From Gemmatimonadota bacterium (lineage in GTDB: Bacteria > ARS69): 6,076 nucleotides of DNA. Under the pieces are notes generated by a model, which saw nothing but the letters and a program-made list of their open reading frames with translations, had not been told where the DNA came from and searched no databases. Shown piece after piece: positions 1-6,076 of this stretch. A program made the translations under genes and the position numbers. How positions within the stretch are numbered: the stretch's first letter is position 1; each line of letters begins with the position of its first letter. The stretch covers positions 1 through 6,076 of the forward strand of contig JAGQIB010000131.1 of NCBI GenBank assembly GCA_020431545.1, read 5' to 3'.

Positions 1-2244
1 CTCCGCCCGAACCGGCTCGAGGCGCCGTACGCGGTGATCCGTGGCGGGAAGCGGGAGGAGACGACGCTGGTGTACCGCTGGGGCGAACCGGTGTTCGATC
101 CGGAACGGCCCGAGGATCAGCGTCTCGCCACGATGATCGCGGCCCAGGTCGCGCTGAACTACGGACTATTCTGTCGGGAGCTCGTGGTGCGCGGCCCGCT
201 CACGGAGCGTGACCAGGCCTTCCTCAGGAACATGGGCGAGAACACGGGCCGGGAGATCTGGGTCAACAAGTTCCTGGCCCCGAATCCGTTCCTCTCCGGC
301 GAGGCCGCGTCCACCGAGCCCAAGCCGCTGGATCGTTACCTCCGGGCCGAGATGATCTTCGACTCGCCGGCGCCGAAGGAGTTTGCGGAGTGGGAGACGT
401 CTCCGGACCGCTGTGCGGTGCTGTCGTCCGGCGGGAAGGACAGCCTGCTCTCGTACGGCCTGCTGCGGGACGTGGGAGTCGAGACCCATCCGCTCTTCGT
501 CAACGAGTCCGGCCGGCACTGGTACACGGCGCTGAACTCCTGGCGCCATCTCAAGACCGATGATCCGCGCGCCGCCCGCGTGTGGACGAACTGCGACCGG
601 GTGTACGCGTGGATGCTGCGCCACCTGCCGTTCGTGCGCGACGACTTCGCCCGCGTGCGCGCCGACATCTACCCGATCCGACTGTGGACGGTGGCCGTGT
701 TCCTGTTCGGAGTGCTTCCGCTCCTGAAGAAGCGGGGAATCGGACGACTCGTGATCGGCGACGAGTTCGACACGACGCTCCGCCGGACGCGTCACGGGAT
801 CACGCACTACGAGGGTCTCTACGACCAGAGCCGCTGGTTCGACGACGCCCTGTCGCGCTACTTCCGCGGCGCGGGGTTCCATGTCTCACAGTTCTCGATC
901 CTTCGCCCGCTCTCGGAGCTTCTGATCGAGAAGGTCCTGGTGGAGCGCTATCCGCAGCTGCAGCGGCATCAGGTGTCGTGCCACGCCACGCATATCGAGG
1001 CGGACCGGGTGCTGCCGTGCGGGAAGTGCGAGAAGTGTCGCCGCATCGTGGGCATGCTCGAGGCGCTGGGCGCGGACGCGCGCCGGTGCGGCTACTCGAA
1101 GGCGACGATCAAGGAGGCGCTGCACGAGCTCGAGACCCGCGACGTCAAGCAGGAGGCGGCGGGCTCGGAGCAGATGAGGGCGATGCTGGCCGACCTCGGC
1201 AAGCTCCCGGCCGGCGGGAAGCGGCATCCCGAGGTGCTGAAGCTCCGCATCGATCCCGAGGCCTCGCCGGTGACCGCGATCCCCGTGTCGCTGCGCCGGC
1301 CGCTGTACACGCTCCTGCTCGAGCACGCGGACGGAGCGGCCCGGCGAGAGGGCCGCGTGTGGGTCGACTTCGACCTTCTCTCGGACCCCATGATGGAGCA
1401 TCCGTATCCGTACGAGACCGCACGGGTCCGTCCGTCGGAAGCCGATGCCGCCGCCTCGGCGCCGCCGGACTGGAATCTCGCCGAGATGACCTGGCCGCAG
1501 GCGCAGCGGCGATTCCGGGAGGTCGACGTGGCGCTGCTGCCCGTCGGTGCGATCGAGCAGCACGGTCCGCACAGCCCGCTCGACACGGACTCCTTCGATG
1601 CCGCCTATCTGGCGGCGCGGGTCGCCGAACGCTGCACGCGTCCGCTGCCGCTGGTCCTGCCGCTGATTCCGTACGGCGTGTCCTACCACCACGACGACTT
1701 CGCGGGCACGCTCAGCGTGTCGAACGAGGCGCTCGCGAACTTCGTCTACGACGTGGGCATGAGCGCGGCCCGCAACGGCATCACGAAGCTCGTGATCATC
1801 AACGGGCACGGAGGAAATGCGGCCACGCTTCAGTTCGCTGCGCAGATGATCAACCGCGACGCGGAGATCTTCACGTGCGTCGACACGGGGGAGACCTCGG
1901 ACACCGACATCGCCGAGATCACCGAGACGCCGGGCGACGTGCACGCGGGCGAGATCGAGACGAGCACCACGCTCTACACGCGCCCGCACCTCGTGGACAT
2001 GAGCAAGGCCAAGGCGGCGGTGCCGCGATTCTCCAGCGCGTACCTCTCATTCTCGGGCAGCCGGAGCGTGGAGTGGTACGCCCGTACGCACAAGATCTCC
2101 CGCGACGGCGTGCTGGGCGACCCCACGAAGGCGTCGGTGGAGAAGGGGCGGCAGATCTGGGAGATCATGGTCCGGAACCTCGTGGAGCTCGTGGAGGATC
2201 TGAAGAGACTCACGCTCAACGAGATCTGGGAGCGACGTTACTAG
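1..2244 (+). CDS. QueC-like PP-loop ATPase fused to creatininase-family amidohydrolase (5' end probably outside window)
   Basis: The reading frame is open from base 1 to the TAG at 2242-2244. A GTG at 34 could start it (736 aa; residues below are numbered from it), but it has only a weak GAGG upstream and would cut into what looks like a beta strand, so the true start is probably upstream. Residues 125-350 resemble the QueC fold: PP-loop SSGGKDS at 131-137 and, about 185 residues later, C316-x12-C329-x2-C332-x2-C335, the zinc-binding pattern of QueC. QueC itself makes preQ0 by ATP-dependent amidation and dehydration. Residues 1-125 and about 350-480 match no domain I recognise. Residues 485-730 are a creatininase-family domain: GAIEQHG with E508, H510 and D519 as metal ligands, HHDDFAGT at 552-559, NGHGGN with H592, and HAGEIET at 637-643. 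This family hydrolyses cyclic or linear amides (creatininase, FAPy deformylase ArfB, MftE). No signal peptide is visible; likely cytosolic. The fused protein may activate a carboxylate or amide and hydrolyse a C-N bond in one pathway, but the substrate is unknown. A MurL-type PP-loop enzyme is an alternative for the first half. Domain calls are fairly secure; function is not. Confidence 0.85.
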   Translation, partial: LRPNRLEAPYAVIRGGKREETTLVYRWGEPVFDPERPEDQRLATMIAAQVALNYGLFCRELVVRGPLTERDQAFLRNMGENTGREIWVNKFLAPNPFLSGEAASTEPKPLDRYLRAEMIFDSPAPKEFAEWETSPDRCAVLSSGGKDSLLSYGLLRDVGVETHPLFVNESGRHWYTALNSWRHLKTDDPRAARVWTNCDRVYAWMLRHLPFVRDDFARVRADIYPIRLWTVAVFLFGVLPLLKKRGIGRLVIGDEFDTTLRRTRHGITHYEGLYDQSRWFDDALSRYFRGAGFHVSQFSILRPLSELLIEKVLVERYPQLQRHQVSCHATHIEADRVLPCGKCEKCRRIVGMLEALGADARRCGYSKATIKEALHELETRDVKQEAAGSEQMRAMLADLGKLPAGGKRHPEVLKLRIDPEASPVTAIPVSLRRPLYTLLLEHADGAARREGRVWVDFDLLSDPMMEHPYPYETARVRPSEADAAASAPPDWNLAEMTWPQAQRRFREVDVALLPVGAIEQHGPHSPLDTDSFDAAYLAARVAERCTRPLPLVLPLIPYGVSYHHDDFAGTLSVSNEALANFVYDVGMSAARNGITKLVIINGHGGNAATLQFAAQMINRDAEIFTCVDTGETSDTDIAEITETPGDVHAGEIETSTTLYTRPHLVDMSKAKAAVPRFSSAYLSFSGSRSVEWYARTHKISRDGVLGDPTKASVEKGRQIWEIMVRNLVELVEDLKRLTLNEIWERRY

Positions 2245-2284
2245 AACCCGAAATGCGACCCCCGACTTCCGAAACGAGACCCTG

Positions 2285-3349
2285 ATGCGCATCGTCGGCC
2301 TCGAGGTGACGCGCCTCGACCTGAAGCTCGCCGAGCCGTACCGGATCGCCTACGAGACAGTGGACACCGCCGTGAACGTCGCGGTGCGGATCGTGACCGA
2401 TGGCCGCACGACCGGCGTGGGGGTGGCCGCGCCGGATCCGGTGATCACGAACGAGACCGCGGAATCCGTGGAGCGCGCGCTCGCGGCGGCGATCGACGTC
2501 CTGCGCGGCAAGGATCCGCTCGCGCGGGCGGCCCGGCTCGAGGATCTGCGGGAGGCGCTCGGCCCGCAGCCCGCGGCGCTCGCCGCCCTCGACGTGGCGC
2601 TCCACGATCTCATGGGCCGGGAAGCGGGGCTGCCGCTGTCGGTCCTGCTCGGCGGCTACCGCGAGCGCATCGTCACCAGCATCACGCTCGGCATCGAGGA
2701 GTCGGACCGGACGGTCGAACGGGCGCGCGACTGGACGGGGCGCGGGGCGCGGTGCCTGAAGCTCAAGGGCGGTCTCGATCCGGAGGAAGATGCGGAGCGG
2801 GTGCGCGCGGTGCGGGCGGCGGTGGGACCGCACGTCGCGCTCCGCTTCGATGCGAACCAGGGCTACGACGTCGACGGGACGCGGCGATTCGTGGATCTCG
2901 TCCGCGACGTGGAGCTCGAGCTCATTGAGCAGCCGACCCCACGTGAACGTCTCGACGAGCTGGGACGCGTGACGCGCGAGGTCGCGTTGCCCGTCATGGC
3001 GGACGAGAGCGTGCTCGGCCTCCGCGACGCGTTCCGCATCGCGCGCGACGAGCTCGCCGACATGCTGAACGTGAAGCTCATGAAGGTCGGCGGCATCCAC
3101 GAGGCGCTGCACGTCGTGTCGGTCGCGCGGAGCGTGGGCTTCGAGATCATGATCGGCTGCATGGACGAGTGTGCGCTCTCGATCGCGGCGGGACTCCACC
3201 TCGCGCTCGCTCGCTCGCAGATCGAGTTCGCCGATCTGGACGGCCATCTCGACCTGCTCGACGACCCCACCGCGGGGGCCGTGCGCCTCGAGCGGGGCGA
3301 GCTCGTCCCGACCGGGCGCCCCGGCCTCGGCTTCGATCCGCCGTTCTGA
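2285..3349 (+). CDS. Dipeptide epimerase (L-Ala-D/L-Glu epimerase-like, enolase superfamily)
   Basis: This 354-residue protein is a full-length member of the mandelate racemase/muconate lactonizing enzyme group, in the dipeptide epimerase branch. These enzymes invert the alpha carbon of the C-terminal residue of a dipeptide by Mg-assisted 1,1-proton transfer; the classic member converts L-Ala-D-Glu from murein recycling to L-Ala-L-Glu. An N-terminal capping domain (about 1-120) precedes a barrel with K159-x-K161 (catalytic base), D189 in RFDANQGY, E215 in IEQPTP and D240 in MADES (the three metal ligands), and K264/K267 in NVKLMKVGG (opposite-face base). D317-x-D319 in FADLDGH is the DxD signature that holds the substrate amino group and separates this branch from other MLE-like enzymes. 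The specificity strand reads GCMDEC rather than the GSMIE of the Bacillus enzyme, so the preferred dipeptide may differ. The ATG at 2285 lies 40 bases after the upstream stop with no strong Shine-Dalgarno; it is the first start that keeps the N-terminal strand. No signal peptide is visible. Likely co-transcribed with the fusion gene. The family call is strong; the exact substrate is open. Confidence 0.93.
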   Translation: MRIVGLEVTRLDLKLAEPYRIAYETVDTAVNVAVRIVTDGRTTGVGVAAPDPVITNETAESVERALAAAIDVLRGKDPLARAARLEDLREALGPQPAALAALDVALHDLMGREAGLPLSVLLGGYRERIVTSITLGIEESDRTVERARDWTGRGARCLKLKGGLDPEEDAERVRAVRAAVGPHVALRFDANQGYDVDGTRRFVDLVRDVELELIEQPTPRERLDELGRVTREVALPVMADESVLGLRDAFRIARDELADMLNVKLMKVGGIHEALHVVSVARSVGFEIMIGCMDECALSIAAGLHLALARSQIEFADLDGHLDLLDDPTAGAVRLERGELVPTGRPGLGFDPPF

Positions 3350-3352
3350 TCC

Positions 3353-4936
3353 CTAGGGGGTCGGCGCCGCGTCGCCGTTCGCATCCGCGTGCGGGAGCAC
3401 GAACTCCAGCACCCGCACGTCGTCGGGCTGGCCCAGCGTGCGCGCGAGCGTGAACACGGGCGATCCGGAGTCCTCGGGTGCCGGCGGCGCGGCCGCGACA
3501 CCGGCGACTCCCGTCACGCCGCGGTAGACCGTGGCCAGCGTCTCCGGGTTCAGAACGCGCGCACGTACGCCCGCGGAGGATTGCTCGGGCGGCGGGAGGC
3601 GAGCGAGCTCGCGTTCGAAGTCGCGGAGCGGCTCGCGCGTGGCGACGACGAGGAACGTCTCGCTGCCGGCAGCCCCGAGAGTCCAGGCGACCGGCCGGTC
3701 GCCGCCGGTCGGCGTCCCGGGCAGGACGACCCGTCCGGGCGGCAACGGATTCTGCTGCTCGTATCCCGGCAGCGGGAACAAGAGCGCGTGCGAGCCGAGG
3801 TCGTCCTGGTTCAGGACGTACACCCACGCCCGGGAGTCGAGCTCGAGCTCGAGCTGCAGGAGATCGCCGGCGCGCACCGGCTCGCCGGAATCGAGACGCT
3901 CGAACGGACCGTCTCCGCGGAGGAGCGTGGCGCGCACGGCCAGCGGCTCGGTGTGGGTCACCTGCAGGAACGCGACCACGGCCGCGGCCAGCATCACCCC
4001 GGTCGTGAGAATCGCCGCGAACGGCGGCCGGCGGTTCGGTCGCACCGGCGCGGACATCGGGGCCGGGTGCCCCGGCGTCGCGATCTCGCGCAGCGCGGCG
4101 GAGAGGGCGGCGGCGGACGGCCGGGCCGACGGATCGTCGGCGACGGCGCGGGTCAGGAGCGGAACGAGCGGGGCCGGGGGAGTCGGCAGCAGCTCCCCGA
4201 GCATCACGCCGAGCGCGTAGACGTCGGCGGCGGGGGTCGGGAGGCCACCGCCCACGCGCTCGGGAGCGAGATACGCGGGGGTGCCGGTGATACGTCCCCC
4301 GGGAGTCGATCCCCCGTACCCGCCGGCGCCGAAGTCCACCAGCACCGGTCGGTCCTGCTTCGCGAGCACGACGTTCTGGGGCTTCACGTCGCCGTGCGCC
4401 ACGCCGACGGCGTGGACGGCGGCCAGGGCGTCGGCGAGCTCCGCTCCGATGCGGGCGGCCTCGCCGACCGGGAGGTCGGGCTCGGCCGATCGTCGCTCGG
4501 CGAGCGTGGGGCCCTCGATCAGCTCCATCAGCAGTCCGGCCCGGTCGCCCCGCACCTCGGCCGCGAGCACGCGCGCCACGCCGGGGTGGGAGACCTTCGC
4601 GAGCAGGCGTCCTTCCTCGAGCAGCCGGCCGCCGTCGTCCTCGTGCAGCAGCTTCAGGGCGACCTGGCGATGCAGCGATTCGTCCCACGCCCGCCACACG
4701 CTGCCGAACGCGCCGCCGCCCAGCCGCTCGAGACGGAGGCACGGCCCCCAGCGGAGGATCTCTTCCCGACCGTCGCCCGTGTCCTGTCGCCCCGCCTGCC
4801 GGATGCGGGAGAGCGCCATCAGGTTCTTCACGAGCGAGTCGCCGAGCTCTCCCGTGGCCGTGTCCGCCTCGCCCTCGGCGAACGGCAATCCGTCGCTGAT
4901 CGATTCCGCGATTCGCTCCAGGGGATCACGATCCAT
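3353..4936 (-). CDS. Transmembrane Ser/Thr protein kinase with DUF4384-like C-terminal domain
   Basis: This 527-residue protein is a Hanks-type kinase anchored by one membrane segment. A leader of about 65 residues precedes the kinase domain: glycine loop LGGGAFGSV (72-80), ATP lysine K95 in VALK, alpha-C glutamate E107 or E108, catalytic loop HGDVKPQN (D183, K185, N188), D201-F-G, GTPAYLAPE (218-226), D238 in the DVYALG helix, and R272. All key residues are present. HGD replaces HRD, so it is a non-RD kinase and may not need activation-loop phosphorylation, although T211, T217 and T219 lie in that loop. A hydrophobic stretch at 305-325 after a basic NRRPP is the transmembrane helix, leaving the kinase in the cytoplasm. 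Residues 330-445 fit DUF4384 (AWVYVLNQDD, then LLFP, QNPLPPG, VVLPG), expected outside the membrane and perhaps a sensor. The last 80 residues are rich in Ala and Pro. The start codon lies inside the end of the sigma factor gene, which indicates translational coupling and suggests the kinase controls that sigma factor or its regulon. Targets are unknown. Confidence 0.93.
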   Translation of the reverse strand: MDRDPLERIAESISDGLPFAEGEADTATGELGDSLVKNLMALSRIRQAGRQDTGDGREEILRWGPCLRLERLGGGAFGSVWRAWDESLHRQVALKLLHEDDGGRLLEEGRLLAKVSHPGVARVLAAEVRGDRAGLLMELIEGPTLAERRSAEPDLPVGEAARIGAELADALAAVHAVGVAHGDVKPQNVVLAKQDRPVLVDFGAGGYGGSTPGGRITGTPAYLAPERVGGGLPTPAADVYALGVMLGELLPTPPAPLVPLLTRAVADDPSARPSAAALSAALREIATPGHPAPMSAPVRPNRRPPFAAILTTGVMLAAAVVAFLQVTHTEPLAVRATLLRGDGPFERLDSGEPVRAGDLLQLELELDSRAWVYVLNQDDLGSHALLFPLPGYEQQNPLPPGRVVLPGTPTGGDRPVAWTLGAAGSETFLVVATREPLRDFERELARLPPPEQSSAGVRARVLNPETLATVYRGVTGVAGVAAAPPAPEDSGSPVFTLARTLGQPDDVRVLEFVLPHADANGDAAPTP

Positions 4937-5531
4937 GATCCATCTCCTTCGCGAGCTTCACGAGGGCCCGGCTCACCTTCATCCGGGCGGCGTGCGCGGA
5001 GGCGCTGCCGATCATGCCGGCGATGTCGCCGTAATCGAGATCCAGCTCCACGCGCGCGATGATCGCCTCGCGATCGGAATCCGAGAGGCGCAGCAGCGCC
5101 GTTTCGTAGCGGTCCACCATTTCCCGTCCCACGACTTCCTCCAGCGGGGAGTGGAACGGATCGCGCGGCTCGTCCACCGCGTCCATCACGCGCTCCCCGA
5201 CGTCTCGCCGGCGGATCTGATCCCGGATGCGGTTCATCACCGCCTGCCGCAGGTAGGCGAAGAACGAGCCGCGATGCTCCGGACGAAAACTCTCGAGACG
5301 CTTGATCGTCTGGACGAGCGCGTCCTGCACCAGATCCTCGGTGTCCGTGAGGCCACGCGCGCCGGCGGGAAGCCGGCCCGAGGCCCAGCGGTGCAACCGC
5401 GGTCGCAGACGCTCGCACAGGCGATTCAGTGCGCGATCGTCCCCGCCTTGCGCCCGGTCGAGCAGGTAGGCCGTGGTCTCCCCGGTCGGCGGGGCAGGGC
5501 CCTCGCCGCGCGGGTCGGAATGGAAGCTCAT
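4926..5531 (-). CDS. ECF-type RNA polymerase sigma factor, kinase-associated
   Basis: This 201-residue protein has the two-domain layout of extracytoplasmic-function sigma factors. Region 2 (about residues 18-112) contains DTEDLVQD (63-70), which contacts core RNA polymerase, followed by the aromatic/basic helix around SFFAYLRQAVMNRIRD (89-104) that reads and melts the -10 element. Region 4 (about 138-196) is a helix-turn-helix: LRLSDSDREAII, then DYGDIAGMIG, then ARMKVSRALVKL, which reads the -35 element. There is no extra C-terminal domain. The unusual basic stretch RPRLHRWASGRLP (43-55) resembles the sigma factors paired with Ser/Thr kinases in Acidobacteria, Gemmatimonadota and Planctomycetes. 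The ATG at 5531 is chosen because AGGA lies 8 bases upstream. No anti-sigma gene is found on either side; the overlapping kinase is the probable regulator, perhaps by phosphorylating the sigma factor. Promoter targets, including autoregulation, cannot be read here. Confidence 0.93.
   Translation of the reverse strand: MSFHSDPRGEGPAPPTGETTAYLLDRAQGGDDRALNRLCERLRPRLHRWASGRLPAGARGLTDTEDLVQDALVQTIKRLESFRPEHRGSFFAYLRQAVMNRIRDQIRRRDVGERVMDAVDEPRDPFHSPLEEVVGREMVDRYETALLRLSDSDREAIIARVELDLDYGDIAGMIGSASAHAARMKVSRALVKLAKEMDHGS
4944..4949 (-). promoter_or_regulatory. Shine-Dalgarno of the kinase gene
   Basis: On the minus strand AAGGAG stands 7 bases before the kinase ATG (4934-4936). It lies within the last codons of the sigma factor gene. 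The match and spacing fix the kinase start and show that ribosomes can load there directly as well as through coupling across the 11-base overlap. Confidence 0.85.
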
Positions 5532-5614
5532 GGCCCGGATCCTACCATCCGGTTGCGCCGGCGAGGTCCTTGGATCGCCGTCTCGTCCGGGTTAACGCGC
5601 GAGCGGGCCGGGTT
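5532..5614 (-). other. 83-base gap upstream of the sigma-kinase pair, probable promoter location
   Basis: This is the only non-coding gap on the minus strand upstream of the sigma factor, so a promoter for the sigma-kinase pair most likely sits here or inside the end of the carbamate kinase gene. I see no convincing sigma-70 -35/-10 pair. A GTTAAC followed by CCGG could belong to an ECF-type promoter, but nothing confirms it. No T-rich terminator is seen for the carbamate kinase gene. Confidence 0.35.
5540..5543 (-). promoter_or_regulatory. Probable Shine-Dalgarno of the sigma factor gene
   Basis: On the minus strand AGGA lies 8 bases before the ATG at 5529-5531. The match is short but correctly placed and supports this start. 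Confidence 0.55.
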
Positions 5615-5633
5615 TCACACGCCGGACTCGCGC
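5597..5633. repeat. Short inverted repeat across the carbamate kinase stop codon
   Basis: GCGCGAG at 5597-5603 is the reverse complement of CTCGCGC at 5627-5633, with 23 bases between and the TGA of the carbamate kinase gene inside the loop. It could form a weak stem in RNA. There is no U tract after it, so it is not a standard intrinsic terminator; in such GC-rich DNA it may be chance. Confidence 0.25.
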
Positions 5634-6076
5634 GGGTCGACGCCGGGCGGGTCCGGGAGCGTCGTGGGGAGCTGGAATACCGAGGTCGGGTTGGATTCGC
5701 AGGGGAGGACTTGCGTCCCCGCGGTACCGGCGACGATGCGCTCGATGTCGTCGAGGGCGCCGATCGCGGCCCGCTTGCCCGTGACCTCGGCGAACCAGCA
5801 GGCGGCCACGACCTTGGGTCCCATGGAGCCCGCGGGGAAACCGCCGGCCTTGAGGTCCTGGTACGACGTCTCCCGGATGGGGGCGGCGTTCGGCGTGCCG
5901 AAGTCGCGGTACACCGCGTCCACGTCGGTCGCCATCACGTAGAGGTCGGCTTCGAGCTCGCGGGCGAGCAGCGCGCTCGCGAGATCCTTGTCCACCACGA
6001 CCTCGACACCGCGGAGCTTGCCGTTTCCGTCGTACATGGTGGGAATCCCGCCGCCACCCGTGCAGATGACGATCGT
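5615..6076 (-). CDS. arcC: Carbamate kinase, C-terminal half (5' end outside window)
   Basis: The frame is open to the right edge; the ATG at 6037 is internal, since the 13 codons before it already encode CTGGGGIPT, a carbamate kinase hallmark. The visible 153 residues (numbered from the window edge) continue with GVEVVVDKDLASALLA (23-38), ATDVDAVYRDFG (49-60), AGSMGPKV (82-89) and TGKRAAIGAL (99-108), ending in the usual GT motif at 120-121. This is the nucleotide-binding half of the amino-acid-kinase fold. The enzyme reversibly interconverts carbamoyl phosphate plus ADP with carbamate plus ATP, normally yielding ATP at the end of the arginine deiminase route or similar carbamoyl-phosphate-producing pathways. 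Family members usually end just after the GT motif; this one runs about 30 residues further in a Pro-rich tail (NPTSVFQLPTTLPDPPG) with no recognised function. It is cytosolic. It reads toward the sigma factor gene 83 bases away, so some read-through is possible, but no functional link is evident. Whether arginine deiminase genes lie upstream is outside the window. Confidence 0.93.
   Translation of the reverse strand, partial: TIVICTGGGGIPTMYDGNGKLRGVEVVVDKDLASALLARELEADLYVMATDVDAVYRDFGTPNAAPIRETSYQDLKAGGFPAGSMGPKVVAACWFAEVTGKRAAIGALDDIERIVAGTAGTQVLPCESNPTSVFQLPTTLPDPPGVDPRESGV

Noticed and set aside
34..36. GTG as the certain start of the fusion gene
   Set aside because: The frame is open to base 1, the upstream ribosome site is weak, and the protein pattern seems to continue upstream. 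It was kept only for numbering residues.
1..1050. Assignment of the first domain as authentic queuosine-pathway QueC
   Set aside because: The protein is far longer than QueC, has SGGKDS and extra regions, is fused to a creatininase, and has no queuosine genes beside it; only fold-level similarity is claimed.
582..2285. Long open frame in another + frame over the fusion gene, and the antisense frame at 886-1989
   Set aside because: Both translate to Arg/Ala/Gly/Pro-rich low-complexity sequence with no motif and lie over a gene with clear catalytic motifs. GC-rich third positions remove stops from the other frames.
2253..2285. Ten-codon mini-ORF ending in TGATG over the epimerase start, like a coupled leader peptide
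   Set aside because: It has no Shine-Dalgarno and is just the tail of a shadow frame; the one-base stop/start overlap is most simply chance.
3838..3858. Repeated GAGCTC units resembling a small tandem repeat
   Set aside because: It encodes the LQLELELDS strand of the kinase ectodomain using biased Leu and Glu codons; it is coding sequence, not a repeat element.
3389..5062. Long + strand open frame opposite the kinase gene, with others at 3147-4742 and 4281-5942
   Set aside because: They are shadows of the kinase, sigma and carbamate kinase genes, with no recognisable domain and biased composition.
1..6076. tRNA, rRNA, CRISPR array, insertion sequence or toxin-antitoxin locus
   Set aside because: I found no direct-repeat array, transposase motif, terminal inverted repeats or RNA gene; nearly all bases are covered by five genes.

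Overview
The window is GC-rich, densely packed bacterial chromosomal DNA with five protein-coding genes, two of them cut by the window edges. No RNA gene, insertion sequence, CRISPR array or phage-like element is visible. Taxonomy cannot be fixed from this alone. An ECF sigma factor translationally coupled to a membrane Ser/Thr kinase with a DUF4384-like ectodomain, plus strong G/C third-position bias, is typical of soil or sediment lineages such as Acidobacteria, Gemmatimonadota, Eisenbacteria and relatives; this placement is inference.

Left half, + strand (1-3349): a long two-domain protein, then a dipeptide epimerase 40 bases downstream. The first protein joins a QueC-like PP-loop ATPase (SGGKDS loop and a four-cysteine zinc motif) to a complete-looking creatininase-type metal amidohydrolase domain. 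The second belongs to the MLE/dipeptide epimerase branch of the enolase superfamily and carries all the expected catalytic and metal residues plus the DxD signature that binds the dipeptide amino group. Together they suggest a small metabolic operon acting on an amide or peptide-like compound, possibly peptidoglycan-derived, but neither the substrate nor the pathway can be read from the sequence.

Right half, - strand (3353-6076): reading from the right edge, the C-terminal half of a carbamate kinase, an 83-base gap, an ECF sigma factor, and a transmembrane Ser/Thr kinase whose start codon lies inside the 3' end of the sigma gene (11-base overlap, strong Shine-Dalgarno AAGGAG). No anti-sigma factor is seen, so the kinase is the likely partner or controller of the sigma factor.

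The two halves converge: the epimerase and kinase stop codons are separated by only 3 bases, over a CCCTAGGG palindrome. The most unusual item is the QueC-like/creatininase fusion and its pairing with a dipeptide epimerase.
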